A stretch of DNA of 64,000 nucleotides from Zestomonas insulae (GTDB lineage: Bacteria; Pseudomonadota; Gammaproteobacteria; Pseudomonadales; Pseudomonadaceae), in assembly GCF_016901015.1 (NCBI RefSeq), contig NZ_JAFEUP010000003.1:620001-684000 (forward strand), given 5' to 3'. Positions 19,098 through 28,280 of this stretch are shown here, one piece after another; the first letter of the stretch is position 1; each line of letters opens with the position of its first letter. Made by a program: the position numbers and the translations under genes. The notes under the pieces are model-generated. The model saw only the letters and a program-made list of their open reading frames with translations. It made no database searches and was not told the DNA's origin.

Positions 19098-20996
19098 ATG
19101 AGTCATCAATCCGATCTGATCAGCCAGGACATCGTTGCGTACCTGGCCCAGCACGAACGCAAAGAACTGCTGCGCTTCCTCACCTGTGGCAACGTCGACG
19201 ACGGCAAGAGCACCCTGATCGGGCGCCTGCTGCACGACACTAAGATGATCTACGAAGACCACCTGGAAGCCATCACCAAGGACTCCAAAAAGGTCGGCAC
19301 CACCGGTGAGGAAGTCGACCTGGCACTGCTGGTCGACGGTCTGCAGGCCGAGCGCGAGCAGGGCATCACCATCGACGTGGCGTACCGCTATTTCAGCACC
19401 GCCAAGCGCAAGTTCATCATCGCCGACACCCCTGGCCATGAGCAGTACACTCGCAACATGGCGACCGGCGCCTCCACCTGCGACCTGGCGATCATCCTGA
19501 TCGACGCGCGCTACGGTGTGCAGACGCAGACCAAGCGGCACAGCTTTATTGCGTCCCTGCTGGGCATCAAACACATCGTCGTCGCCATCAACAAGATGGA
19601 CCTGAAGGGCTTCGATCAGGGCGTGTTCGAGCAGATCAAGGCCGACTACCTGAAGTTCGCCGAGGGCATCTCGCTCAAGCCGACCTCGCTGTTCTTCGTG
19701 CCGATGTCGGCGCTCAAGGGTGACAACGTGGTGAACAAGAGCGAGCAGTCGCCCTGGTACACCGGCCAGTCGCTGATGGAAATCCTCGAGACCGTGGAAG
19801 TCGCCGGCGACCGCAACTTCGCCGACCTGCGTTTCCCGGTGCAGTACGTAAACCGTCCGAACCTGAACTTCCGCGGCTTCGCCGGCACCCTGGCCAGCGG
19901 CATTGTGCGCAAGGGCGACGAAGTCATCGCTCTGCCGTCGGGCAAGGGCAGCAAGGTCAAGTCCATCGTCACCTACGAAGGTGAGCTGGAGCAGGCCGGT
20001 CCGGGCCAGGCGATCACCCTGACCCTGGAAGACGAGATCGACGTGTCGCGTGGCGACATGCTGGTGCATGCCGACAACCGTCCGCAAGTGGTCGACAGTT
20101 TCGACGCCATGCTGGTGTGGATGGCCGAAGAGCCGATGCTGCCGGGCAAGAAATACGACATCAAGCGTGCCACCAGCTACGTGCCGGGCTCGATCGCCAG
20201 CATCGCCCACCGGGTCGATGTGAACACCCTGGAAGAGGGTGCGGCGAGCAGCCTGCAGCTCAACGAAATCGGCAAGGTCAAGGTTGCCCTCGACGCGCCG
20301 ATCGCCCTCGATGGCTACGCGCAGAACCGCACCACCGGCGCTTTCATCGTCATCGACCGGCTGACCAACGGCACCGTCGGTGCCGGCATGATCATCGCCG
20401 ATGCCGTCGGCGCTGGCGGTAGCAGTCATCACGGCAAGCTCGCCCATGTGTCCACCGAGGAGCGTGCCACGCGCTTCGGCCAGCAACCGGCCACCGTGCT
20501 GTTCAGCGGCCTGTCCGGCGCCGGCAAGAGCACCCTGGCCTATGCGGTGGAGCGCAAGCTGTTCGACATGGGCCGGGCGGTCTATGTGCTGGACGGTCAG
20601 AACCTGCGCCACGACCTCAACAAGGGCCTGCCGCAGGATCGCGCCGGGCGTACCGAGAACTGGCGGCGTGCCGCGCATGTCGCGCGTCAGTTCAACGAGG
20701 CCGGCCTGCTGACCCTCGCCGCCTTCGTCGCTCCGGACGCTGAAGGGCGCGAGCAGGCCAAGGCGCTGATCGGTGCCGAGCGCCTGATCACCGTGTACGT
20801 GCAAGCGTCGCCGCAGGCCTGTCGCGAGCGTGATCCGCAGGGCCTGTACGCCGCCGGGCAGGACAACATCCCTGGTGAGTCCTTCCCCTACGACGTGCCG
20901 CTGAATGCCGACCTGGTAATCGACACCCAGTCGCTGTCGGTCGAGGATGGCGTCAAGCAGGTGATTGGCCTGCTCAAGGCCCGCGGCGCGCTGTAA
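19098..20996 (+). CDS. cysNC: Bifunctional sulfate adenylyltransferase subunit 1 / APS kinase
   Basis: This 632-residue fusion has an N-terminal GTPase of the EF-Tu type (CysN: G1 GNVDDGKST at 31-39, G3 DTPGHEQ, G4 NKMD). The C-terminal APS kinase (CysC) has a Walker [10 protein letters not shown] near residue 471. CysN uses GTP hydrolysis to drive APS synthesis by CysD, and CysC phosphorylates APS to PAPS. The fusion is the usual form in pseudomonads. The ribosome binding site AAGGA overlaps the end of cysD. Confidence 0.96.
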   Translation: MSHQSDLISQDIVAYLAQHERKELLRFLTCGNVDDGKSTLIGRLLHDTKMIYEDHLEAITKDSKKVGTTGEEVDLALLVDGLQAEREQGITIDVAYRYFSTAKRKFIIADTPGHEQYTRNMATGASTCDLAIILIDARYGVQTQTKRHSFIASLLGIKHIVVAINKMDLKGFDQGVFEQIKADYLKFAEGISLKPTSLFFVPMSALKGDNVVNKSEQSPWYTGQSLMEILETVEVAGDRNFADLRFPVQYVNRPNLNFRGFAGTLASGIVRKGDEVIALPSGKGSKVKSIVTYEGELEQAGPGQAITLTLEDEIDVSRGDMLVHADNRPQVVDSFDAMLVWMAEEPMLPGKKYDIKRATSYVPGSIASIAHRVDVNTLEEGAASSLQLNEIGKVKVALDAPIALDGYAQNRTTGAFIVIDRLTNGTVGAGMIIADAVGAGGSSHHGKLAHVSTEERATRFGQQPATVLFSGLSGAGKSTLAYAVERKLFDMGRAVYVLDGQNLRHDLNKGLPQDRAGRTENWRRAAHVARQFNEAGLLTLAAFVAPDAEGREQAKALIGAERLITVYVQASPQACRERDPQGLYAAGQDNIPGESFPYDVPLNADLVIDTQSLSVEDGVKQVIGLLKARGAL

Positions 20997-21056
20997 GGCG
21001 TGCCGAGACCGCCCGGCCTTGCGCCGGGCCGTCGCTCAGGTGCCGGGAACGGCCAA

Positions 21057-21087
21057 TAAAAAGCCCCGCCGAAGCGGGGCTTTTTAT
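21057..21087. terminator. Bidirectional terminator between cysNC and zapG
   Basis: The arms GCCCCGC (21063-21069) and GCGGGGC (21074-21080) are flanked by AATAAAAA and TTTTTATT, symmetric for both convergent genes. Confidence 0.87.
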
Positions 21088-21098
21088 TGCCTGGCGAA

Positions 21099-21533
21099 TT
21101 ACTTCTTCAGGCCAAAGGTCTCGTCGAGCATGCCCGGGGCGTTGGGTACCTTCGGCGCGTAGTCCTTGGGCGCCTCGCTGCTCTTCGGCGGGGTCAGACG
21201 TTCGCGCGGCGTGGGCTGTTCGTCGGCGTGCAGGGCGGCCAGCAGGCGCTGGCGGGTGATTTCGTCGAGGGCCAGGCGGTTGGCGCCGTCGGACAAGTGC
21301 TCCTGCACCTCGGTGTAGCTCTGGGTGAGCTTCTTCACCAGGCTGGCGGTGGTATTGAAATGGGTCACCACTTCGCGTTGATAGGTGTCGAAGCGTTCCT
21401 GCATCTCATCCAGCTGGCGCTGGGTGCGATTGGGGGCCGCGCTGGGCAGTAGGCGGGCCACCACGAAGCCGATGGCGATGCCAGCGAGCAGGGTGAGGGT
21501 CGGCAGCAACCAGGCTGTGAGCGTCTGTTCCAC
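21099..21533 (-). CDS. zapG: YhcB/ZapG-family (DUF1043) inner-membrane protein
   Basis: This 144-residue protein has one N-terminal transmembrane helix (about 8-27, with GIAIGFVVARLL), a coiled-coil stretch (QLDEMQERFDTYQREVVTHFNTTASLV) and a proline-rich tail. This is the DUF1043 layout. Enterobacterial YhcB (ZapG) links cell-wall synthesis and division at the inner membrane. The tail ends with GMLDETFGLKK. Gene symbol by family membership only. Confidence 0.82.
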   Translation of the reverse strand: MEQTLTAWLLPTLTLLAGIAIGFVVARLLPSAAPNRTQRQLDEMQERFDTYQREVVTHFNTTASLVKKLTQSYTEVQEHLSDGANRLALDEITRQRLLAALHADEQPTPRERLTPPKSSEAPKDYAPKVPNAPGMLDETFGLKK

Positions 21534-21666
21534 GAGTCCTTCCTCTGTAAACGGCTTTGCTTTACGTTAACGGCTCGAACCTGCGCTGTATACCGCGACG
21601 CAAGCCGTGTAGTGCTTAACCAAGACGTGTCGACCCACCCCGGGGTCACGGAGTTCCTGTTTGCTC

Positions 21667-22290
21667 ATGCGTGAAACTTCCCTGTTGCTCGATGGCCCGG
21701 TCGGCCAGCTCGAAGCTCTGCATCTCGACCTGCCCGACGCGCGCGGCGTGGCGCTGATCTGCCACCCTAATCCGGTGCAGGGCGGCACCATGCTCAATAA
21801 GGTGGTGTCGACCCTGCAACGCACCGCGCGCGACGCCGGGCTGGCGACGCTGCGCTTCAACTACCGCGGCGTCGGCGCCAGCGCCGGCAGCCATGACATG
21901 CAGAGCGGCGAGGTCGATGACGCCGAGGCAGTGGCGCACTGGCTGCTCGCGCGTTACCCGGGCCTGCCGCTGACCCTGGCCGGCTTCTCCTATGGCGGCT
22001 TCGTCGCCGCGGCGCTCGGCGGCCGGCTGGAAGCGCAGGGCCAGACGCTGCGCAGCCTGTTCATGGTCGCGCCGGCGGTGATGCGTCTGCGCGACGAGGA
22101 TCATCTGCCGCAGCGCTGTCCGCTCACGGTGATCCAGCCGGAGCAGGACGAAGTGCTCGATCCGCAGCTGGTGTATGTCTGGTCGGCGGCGCTCGAGCGT
22201 CCCCATGAGCTGCTGAAAGTGGCAGAATGCGGCCACTTCTTCCACGGCAAGCTGACCGATCTCAAAGATCTGGTGCTGCCGCGTCTCTGA
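21667..22290 (+). CDS. Alpha/beta hydrolase
   Basis: This 207-residue serine hydrolase is of the type with an N-terminal [10 protein letters not shown] oxyanion-region motif. The nucleophile elbow is GFSYGG with S108. Acid (in QPEQDEVLD) and base (in AECGHFFHG) candidates follow in the right order. The substrate is unknown. Proteins of this short family lack a lid domain and are cytoplasmic. The ATG at 21667 is preferred to a TTG two codons upstream. trpS follows after 31 bases. Confidence 0.85.
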   Translation: MRETSLLLDGPVGQLEALHLDLPDARGVALICHPNPVQGGTMLNKVVSTLQRTARDAGLATLRFNYRGVGASAGSHDMQSGEVDDAEAVAHWLLARYPGLPLTLAGFSYGGFVAAALGGRLEAQGQTLRSLFMVAPAVMRLRDEDHLPQRCPLTVIQPEQDEVLDPQLVYVWSAALERPHELLKVAECGHFFHGKLTDLKDLVLPRL

Positions 22291-22321
22291 TCCCGACTGC
22301 AGTCCGACAAGCGATAAGCCC

Positions 22322-23668
22322 ATGAGCACTCGAATTCTCACCGGTATCACCACCACCGGCACTCCGCACCTCGGCAATTATGCCGGTGCCATCCGCCCGG
22401 CGATCATCGCCAGCCGCGACCCACAGGCCGACTCCTTCTATTTCCTCGCCGACTACCACGCGCTGATCAAGTGCGACGACCCGCAGCGCATCCAGCGCTC
22501 GCGCCTGGAGATCGCCGCCACCTGGCTGGCCTGCGGTCTGGACGTGAACAAGGCGACCTTCTACCGGCAGTCGGACATCCCCGAGATTCCCGAGCTGACC
22601 TGGCTGCTCACCTGCGTGTCGGCCAAGGGGCTGCTCAATCGTGCGCATGCCTACAAGGCTTCGGTGGACAAGAACGTCGAGACCGGCGAAGACCCGGATG
22701 CCGGCGTGACCATGGGCCTGTACAGCTACCCGGTGCTGATGGCGGCGGACATCCTGATGTTCAACGCGCACAAGGTGCCGGTCGGCCGCGACCAGATTCA
22801 GCACGTCGAGATGGCCCGCGACATCGGTCAGCGCTTCAACCACTTGTTTGGCGCCGGCAAGGAGCTGTTCACCCTGCCCGAGGCGGTGATCGAGGAAGAC
22901 GTGGCGACCCTGCCAGGCCTCGACGGGCGCAAGATGTCGAAGAGCTACGACAACACCATTCCGCTATTCGGCAGCGCCAAGCAGCTGAAGGACGCCATCG
23001 CGCGCATCGTCACCGACTCGCGCCTGCCCGGCGAGGCGAAGGACCCGGACAACGCGCACCTGTTTACCCTCTATCAGGCCTTTGCCAATCCGACGCAACT
23101 CGCCGAGTTCCGCGCCGAGTTGCTCGCCGGTCTGGGCTGGGGCGAGGCCAAGCAGCGCCTGTTCCAGCTTCTGGATGGCGAGCTGGGCGAGGCGCGCGAG
23201 CGCTATCACGCGCTGATCGAGCGTCCGGCCGATCTCGAGGACATCCTCCTGGCCGGTGCCGCCAAAGCACGCAAGACCGCCACGCCGTTCCTCGGCGAGC
23301 TGCGCGAGGCGGTCGGCCTGCGCTCGTTCCGCGAGCAGGTGCAGGTGGCCGGCAGCGCGAAGAAGAAGGCGGCGAAAAGCGCGCGCATCGTCAGCTTTCG
23401 CGACGAGGACGGCAGCTTCCGTTTCCGCCTGCTGGACGCGGCGGGCGAGCAGCTGCTGCTGTCCAAGGCGTTCGCCGACGGCAAGAGCGCCGGGCAGGTG
23501 AGCAAGCGTCTGCAGTCCGGCGAGGCACTGGATGTGCGCGAGCAGGACAGTGGCTTTGCCCTGTGGCTGGACGGTGAGCTGGTTGGCGAAAGCCTCGGCT
23601 TCGCCAATGCCGCCGACCGCCAGGCGGCGATCGCCCGCCTGCACGAGGCATTGGCGCCGCAGGAATAA
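22322..23668 (+). CDS. trpS: Tryptophanyl-tRNA synthetase with C-terminal extension
   Basis: This 448-residue class Ic synthetase has the HIGH-like motif PHLGNYAGA and KMSKS in [10 protein letters not shown]. The catalytic and anticodon parts end near residue 340. About 100 further residues follow a lysine-rich linker (KKKAAKSA) and look like a small beta domain similar to DUF1508/YegP repeats ([18 protein letters not shown]). This long form is normal in pseudomonads, while most bacterial TrpRS have about 330 residues. Confidence 0.94.
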   Translation: MSTRILTGITTTGTPHLGNYAGAIRPAIIASRDPQADSFYFLADYHALIKCDDPQRIQRSRLEIAATWLACGLDVNKATFYRQSDIPEIPELTWLLTCVSAKGLLNRAHAYKASVDKNVETGEDPDAGVTMGLYSYPVLMAADILMFNAHKVPVGRDQIQHVEMARDIGQRFNHLFGAGKELFTLPEAVIEEDVATLPGLDGRKMSKSYDNTIPLFGSAKQLKDAIARIVTDSRLPGEAKDPDNAHLFTLYQAFANPTQLAEFRAELLAGLGWGEAKQRLFQLLDGELGEARERYHALIERPADLEDILLAGAAKARKTATPFLGELREAVGLRSFREQVQVAGSAKKKAAKSARIVSFRDEDGSFRFRLLDAAGEQLLLSKAFADGKSAGQVSKRLQSGEALDVREQDSGFALWLDGELVGESLGFANAADRQAAIARLHEALAPQE

Positions 23669-23679
23669 CTGCCGCCGAT

Positions 23680-23708
23680 TTGCCAACACACGGGGCCGTC
23701 GCTAAAGT
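23680..23708 (+). promoter_or_regulatory. Predicted sigma-70 promoter of zapE
   Basis: TTGCCA (23680-23685), a 17-base spacer and TAAAGT (23703-23708) lie 33 bases before the zapE ATG. Confidence 0.62.
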
Positions 23709-23740
23709 GACCGCCCCGTTTTGTTACCGAACTACCCGCC

Positions 23741-24835
23741 ATGACCCCTCTTGAGCGCTATCAGGCCGATCTGAAGCGGCCGGACTTCTTCCACGACGCC
23801 GCGCAGGAAAATGCCGTGCGCCACCTGCAGCGCCTGTACGACGATCTGGTCGCCAGCGAGCAGGGCAAGGCGGGGCTGTTCGGCAAGCTGTTCGCCAAGA
23901 AGCCGCAGGGGCCGGTCAAGGGCCTGTACTTCTGGGGTGGCGTGGGGCGCGGCAAGACCTACCTGGTCGACACCTTCTTCGACGCGCTGCCGTTCAAGCG
24001 GAAGATGCGCACCCACTTCCACCGCTTCATGAAGCGCGTCCACGAGGAAATGAAAACCCTCAAGGGCGAGAAGAACCCGCTGACCATCATCGGCAAGCGC
24101 TTCGCCGACGAGGCGCGGGTGATCTGCTTCGACGAATTCTTCGTCTCCGACATCACCGACGCGATGATCCTCGCCACGCTGCTCGACGAGCTGTTCAAGA
24201 ACGGCGTGAGCCTGGTGGCGACCTCCAACATCGTGCCGGACGGCCTGTACAAGGACGGCTTGCAGCGCGCGCGCTTCCTGCCGGCGATCGCCCTGGTCAA
24301 GCAGCACACCGACGTGGTCAACGTCGACAGCGGCGTCGATTACCGCCTGCGTGCCCTGGAGCAGGCCGAACTGTTCCACTGGCCGCTGGACGCCGAGGCG
24401 GAAGTCAGCCTGCGCAAGAGCTTCGCCAGCCTGCTGCCGGACTGCACGCATGCCATGGAAGACGAGCCGCTGATGATCGAGAACCGCGAGATTCGTGCGG
24501 TGCGGGTCTGCGAGGACGTTGCCTGGTTCGAGTTCCGCGAGCTGTGCGATGGCCCGCGTAGCCAGAACGACTACATCGAGCTGGGCAAGATCTTCCACGC
24601 GGTGATCCTTGCCAACGTCGAGCAGATGGGCAAAGCCAAGGACGACATGGCGCGGCGCTTCATCAACCTGGTCGACGAGTTCTACGACCGCAACGTCAAG
24701 CTGATCATCTCCGCCGAAGTCGAGCTGAAAGACCTCTACACCGGCGGGCGTCTGAGCTTCGAGTTCCAGCGCACCCTGAGCCGTCTGCTGGAGATGCAGT
24801 CGCACGAGTTCCTGTCGCGCCCGCACCGCCCGTAA
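23741..24835 (+). CDS. zapE: Cell division ATPase ZapE (AFG1 family)
   Basis: This 364-residue AAA-like ATPase has Walker A GGVGRGKT near residue 67 and Walker B with VICFDEFFVSD. ZapE is a Z-ring-associated ATPase that destabilises FtsZ polymers during late constriction. The mitochondrial homologue Afg1 has roles in protein turnover. It has its own promoter and terminator, so it is probably monocistronic. Confidence 0.93.
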   Translation: MTPLERYQADLKRPDFFHDAAQENAVRHLQRLYDDLVASEQGKAGLFGKLFAKKPQGPVKGLYFWGGVGRGKTYLVDTFFDALPFKRKMRTHFHRFMKRVHEEMKTLKGEKNPLTIIGKRFADEARVICFDEFFVSDITDAMILATLLDELFKNGVSLVATSNIVPDGLYKDGLQRARFLPAIALVKQHTDVVNVDSGVDYRLRALEQAELFHWPLDAEAEVSLRKSFASLLPDCTHAMEDEPLMIENREIRAVRVCEDVAWFEFRELCDGPRSQNDYIELGKIFHAVILANVEQMGKAKDDMARRFINLVDEFYDRNVKLIISAEVELKDLYTGGRLSFEFQRTLSRLLEMQSHEFLSRPHRP

Positions 24836-24852
24836 CTGCTGCTCCGGCAAAC

Positions 24853-24881
24853 AAAAGGGCTGCCCATGGGCAGCCCTTTTT
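24853..24881. terminator. Bidirectional terminator after zapE
   Basis: The arms GGGCTGCCC (24857-24865) and GGGCAGCCC (24868-24876) have an A-run before and a T-run after. The hairpin serves zapE and the convergent gene at 24897-25859. Confidence 0.87.
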
Positions 24882-24896
24882 GCATTGCGCTTGCCG

Positions 24897-25859
24897 TCAG
24901 CGTTGCGCCACCGGCTGGGCCTGTTCGGCCAGCAACTGCTTGGCGTGGGCGACCTCCAGCGCCTCCATGGCGTTGATCGGCTGGATCGCAGTGGCGCGCT
25001 TGAGCTGCGCGACCACCTTGGCCTGTTCGTCGTCGCCGTACACATAGCCGAGCGCGTTGGCGTATTCGTAGTGGCCGATCGGCAGGTCGTCGGCGGCGCG
25101 GAAGGAGCGGACGAAGTACTGCTCCATCTGCTCGGCGCTGACCCCGTAGGTCATCCTGCCGACCAGCTTGCCGACCTTGCGGATCACCCCGGCCTCATAG
25201 CCGCCATACAGGGCGAGGGCGAACGGCTGGCGCGGCTGGCGGGCGAGCAGGGCGTCCAGCTCGGCGGGGATCTGGCTGGTGTAGCCGCGCTTGAGCACCA
25301 CCGGCACTGGCAGCTCCTCGGCCAGCCGCGCCTTGGCGTAGGCGCGGCCGAACAGCGCCACGCTGTCGGCCTGCATCAGCTCGCCGGCCTTGTCGGTGTA
25401 GGCGATCACCTCTTCCAGCAGGCGGTGCTTCTCCGCCTGGTCGGGGGCGAGGAACATCGCGTAGAGGGTCTGGGCGAACATCGCCGGCACCTGGCCGCCG
25501 ACGCCGAGGGCTAGGCCCTGGCGCTTGGCTGCGGCGAAATCGCCGCGGAACACCAGGCGCCAGACCTGCTGCAGCTGCTCGGCATAGCGCTGCGCTTCTT
25601 CCGGCTTGCCACTGAAGCCACGGTTGCCGGCCACGGTCTGTTCCAGCGCCTGCGGGTGCTCGGTGGCCATGCGCAGCACCCAGTCGGCGTCGGGGAAGGG
25701 GTAGTCGCCGAAGCCGCGGGTCAGGCGTGGCCAGGCTTCGCGCAGGCGCTCGCCGGAGTAGTCGTAGGCGCTCTGGTCGTAGGGGAAGGGTTTCCAGGTG
25801 TCATCCGCGGCAGCGCTGAGGCTGCAGACGGCAAGCAGGGCGAGCAGGTAGCGACGCAT
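24897..25859 (-). CDS. Exported protein of unknown function, TPR-like helical repeats
   Basis: I do not recognise a named family. The 320-residue product has a Sec signal peptide (MRRYLLALLAVCSLSAAADD), with no good lipobox because valine precedes the cysteine. The rest is alanine- and leucine-rich and helical, with runs such as DFAAAKRQGLALG and DEQAKVVAQLKRATAIQPINAMEALEVA that look like degenerate TPR units. It therefore probably acts in the periplasm, perhaps as a scaffold. It lies 62 bases downstream of the GlxA-type regulator on the same strand and could be co-transcribed with it. Confidence 0.75.
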   Translation of the reverse strand: MRRYLLALLAVCSLSAAADDTWKPFPYDQSAYDYSGERLREAWPRLTRGFGDYPFPDADWVLRMATEHPQALEQTVAGNRGFSGKPEEAQRYAEQLQQVWRLVFRGDFAAAKRQGLALGVGGQVPAMFAQTLYAMFLAPDQAEKHRLLEEVIAYTDKAGELMQADSVALFGRAYAKARLAEELPVPVVLKRGYTSQIPAELDALLARQPRQPFALALYGGYEAGVIRKVGKLVGRMTYGVSAEQMEQYFVRSFRAADDLPIGHYEYANALGYVYGDDEQAKVVAQLKRATAIQPINAMEALEVAHAKQLLAEQAQPVAQR

Positions 25860-25921
25860 GGCGGGGGCCTTTGATCTTGTTGGTATGCCCTGATCTTAAG
25901 CCCCGGCCCAAAACGGCCAAC

Positions 25922-26947
25922 CTATCCTAGGGATGGCGGGCTGCCGGCACTGCGCTCGCCATTGCGCTGGAACTGGCGGCGGTACTGGTTCGGCGACAGT
26001 TCGGTGTGTTGGCGGAACAGTCGGGCGAAGAAGCTCGCGTCGTCGTAGCCGACCTCGTAGCTGATGGTCTTGATGCTCTTGCGGGTGGCGCTGAGCAGAC
26101 CCTTGGCGGTTTCGATGCGCAGCCGCTGCAGGTAGTGCAACGGCTTGTCGCCGGTCGCGCTGTGGAAGCGGCGCATGAAGTTGCGGATGCTCATGCCATG
26201 CTCGCGGGCGACGTCCTCGAAGCGGAACTTGTCGGCATAGTGCTCTTCCAGCCATTCCTGAATCTGCAGGATGGTCAGGTCCTGGTGCAGCTTCTGTCCG
26301 CCGAAGCCGATGCGTCCCGGGGTGTAGGTGCGGCGCACTTCGTAGAGGATGTCGCGGGCCACCGCCTGGGCCACGCTGGCGCCGCAGAAGCGTTCGATCA
26401 GGTGGATGTACAGGTCGCGTGCCGAGGTGCTGCCGCTGGCGCAATACAGGTTGTCGGCGTCGGACAGGTGCTTGTCGCGATTCAGCAGCACCTGCGGGAA
26501 GCGCTCGGCGAACTCGCGGTGGAAGCGCCAGTAGGTGGTCGCCTCCTTGCCATCGAGCAGGCCGGCCTGGGCCATCCAGAACACGCCCATGGCCTCGCCG
26601 CAGATGATGCTGCCGGCGGCATGTTGCGCGCGCAGCCAGTCGACGACCTGCGGGACGCGCCTGTGCAGTTGCTGAAAGTCGCTCCAGTACGGCGGCAGGA
26701 TGATGATGTCGGCGGGCCCCAGGCCGCTGTCCACCGGCAGGACTACTTCGCTGAAGCTGCGCACCGGCTTGCCGTCCGGACTGACCAGCAGGATCTCGAA
26801 GGCCGAGGTGTCCTGGCTCGCGTTGCGCCCGTGGCGCCGTGCGGCCATGTGGAAGAAATCCATGGCTTGCATGGCTGTCGAGGCGAACACGCCTTCGACG
26901 GCGAGGATGCTGACGCGAATCAGGTTGGCGGTGGCGGGCAGGGGCAT
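25922..26947 (-). CDS. GlxA-type transcriptional regulator (DJ-1/PfpI domain plus AraC HTH)
   Basis: This 341-residue protein has an N-terminal DJ-1/PfpI-like domain (about 10-190) and a C-terminal AraC DNA-binding domain (about 215-325, with SIRNFMRRFHSATGDKPLHYLQ and YDDASFFARLFRQHTELSP). At the usual cysteine position of the nucleophile elbow the sequence reads GEAMGVFWMAQAGLLDG, with alanine in place of cysteine, so enzyme activity is unlikely. The ligand is unknown. It is divergent from an acyl-CoA dehydrogenase, its most likely target. Confidence 0.9.
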   Translation of the reverse strand: MPLPATANLIRVSILAVEGVFASTAMQAMDFFHMAARRHGRNASQDTSAFEILLVSPDGKPVRSFSEVVLPVDSGLGPADIIILPPYWSDFQQLHRRVPQVVDWLRAQHAAGSIICGEAMGVFWMAQAGLLDGKEATTYWRFHREFAERFPQVLLNRDKHLSDADNLYCASGSTSARDLYIHLIERFCGASVAQAVARDILYEVRRTYTPGRIGFGGQKLHQDLTILQIQEWLEEHYADKFRFEDVAREHGMSIRNFMRRFHSATGDKPLHYLQRLRIETAKGLLSATRKSIKTISYEVGYDDASFFARLFRQHTELSPNQYRRQFQRNGERSAGSPPSLG

Positions 26948-27025
26948 GGGGCAGTGTTCTTGTAGGTGGAAATGGTCAAGTGCTGGCGGGAGCGTCTTAT
27001 TTTTTGGCGCTTGTGTCCAGTTCTA

Positions 27026-27049
27026 GACTGTAGGGTCAGCCGTACAGTC
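27026..27049. promoter_or_regulatory. Perfect inverted repeat between the GlxA-type regulator and acyl-CoA dehydrogenase
   Basis: GACTGTA (27026-27032) and TACAGTC (27043-27049) are exact inverted copies ten bases apart, so the half-site centres are 17 bases apart. They lie 37 bases before the dehydrogenase ATG and about 80 bases before the regulator ATG, a fitting place for an operator. The binding protein is not known. Confidence 0.45.
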
Positions 27050-27085
27050 GGCCTCTACCCCTTCTGTCAGTGTCCAGGTGCCGTG

Positions 27086-28222
27086 ATGATTCCAAGAACA
27101 ATATTCAGCTCCGACCATGAACTGTTCCGCGACAGCGTGCGCAAGTTCCTCGAACAGGAAGCCGTGCCGTTCCATGCCCAGTGGGAGGAAGACGGCTACA
27201 TCGACCGCCAGCTGTGGAACAAGGCCGGTGCCGCCGGCATGCTCTGCTCGCACCTGCCGGAGGCGTACGGCGGCATGGCGGCGGATTTCCTCTACAGCAG
27301 CGTGGTGATCGAGGAAATCAGCCGCCTCGGTCTGTCCGGCATCGGCTTCTCGCTGCACTCGGACATCGTCGCGCCGTACATCCTGCATTACGGCAGTGAG
27401 CAGCTGAAACAGAAGTACCTGCCGAAGATGGTCAGCGGCGAAATTGTCACCGCCATCGCCATGACCGAGCCGGGTGCCGGCTCCGACCTGCAGGGCGTGA
27501 AGACCACCGCAGTGCTGGATGGCGACGAGTACGTGATCAACGGCTCGAAGACCTTCATCACCAACGGTTACCTCGCCGACCTGGTGATCGTGGTCGCCAA
27601 GACCGATCCCAAGGCCGGCGCCAAGGGCACCAGCCTGTTCTTGGTCGAGGCAGGTACGCCGGGCTTCGACAAAGGCCAGCGCCTGAAAAAGGTTGGCATG
27701 AAAGCCCAGGATACTTCCGAGCTGTTCTTCCAGAACGTGCGCATTCCCAAGGAGAACCTGCTGGGGCAGGCCGGCATGGGCTTCGCCTACCTGATGCAGG
27801 AACTGCCCCAGGAACGCCTGACCGTGGCAATCGGCGGCCTGGCCTCGGCCGAAGCGGCGCTGCGCTGGACCCTGGATTACACCCGTGACCGCAAGGCGTT
27901 CGGCAAGGCGATCGCCGAGTTCCAGACCACCCGCCACAAGCTAGCGGAGCTGGCCACTCAGGTGCAGGTTGGTCGGGTGTTCGTCGATCGCTGCCTCGAC
28001 CTGCACCTGCAGGGCAAGCTGGATGTGCCGACCGCGGCGATGCTCAAGTACTGGAGCACCGACCTGCAGTGCCAGGTGATCGACGAGTGCGTGCAGCTGC
28101 ACGGCGGCTACGGCTACATGTGGGAGTACCCGATCGCCCGCGCTTGGGCCGACGCGCGCGTGCAGCGCATCTATGCCGGCACCAACGAGATCATGAAGGA
28201 AATCATCTCGCGCGCCCTGTGA
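27086..28222 (+). CDS. Acyl-CoA dehydrogenase
   Basis: This 378-residue FAD enzyme has the family signatures IAMTEPGAGSDLQGV (near residue 130) and QLHGGYGYMWEYPIARAWADARVQRIYAGTNEIM near the end. It introduces a trans-2 double bond into an acyl-CoA and passes electrons to ETF. The chain preference cannot be read from sequence. No enoyl-CoA hydratase or thiolase lies nearby, so it acts as a lone step or with genes elsewhere. The start MIPRTIFSSDHELF at 27086 is chosen because the frame upstream crosses the intergenic inverted repeat. Confidence 0.92.
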   Translation: MIPRTIFSSDHELFRDSVRKFLEQEAVPFHAQWEEDGYIDRQLWNKAGAAGMLCSHLPEAYGGMAADFLYSSVVIEEISRLGLSGIGFSLHSDIVAPYILHYGSEQLKQKYLPKMVSGEIVTAIAMTEPGAGSDLQGVKTTAVLDGDEYVINGSKTFITNGYLADLVIVVAKTDPKAGAKGTSLFLVEAGTPGFDKGQRLKKVGMKAQDTSELFFQNVRIPKENLLGQAGMGFAYLMQELPQERLTVAIGGLASAEAALRWTLDYTRDRKAFGKAIAEFQTTRHKLAELATQVQVGRVFVDRCLDLHLQGKLDVPTAAMLKYWSTDLQCQVIDECVQLHGGYGYMWEYPIARAWADARVQRIYAGTNEIMKEIISRAL

Positions 28223-28228
28223 TCATCG

Positions 28229-28265
28229 GCGCGTCGAGTGCCTGGAGGGCAGGTGCTCGGCGCGC
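28229..28265 (+). other. G-U-containing stem-loop after the acyl-CoA dehydrogenase
   Basis: The plus-strand RNA can form about 15 pairs (28229-28243 with 28251-28265), three of them G-U, around a 7-base loop. There is no T-run. The G-U pairs would be A-C mismatches on the other strand, so the structure favours the dehydrogenase transcript. Confidence 0.35.
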
Positions 28266-28280
28266 GCTGGGGCGGAGCGA

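Noticed and set aside
18000..20804. Minus-strand open frame of 934 codons opposite cysD and cysNC
   Set aside because: It spans two well-supported genes and their gap on the opposite strand, a typical high-GC antisense artefact.
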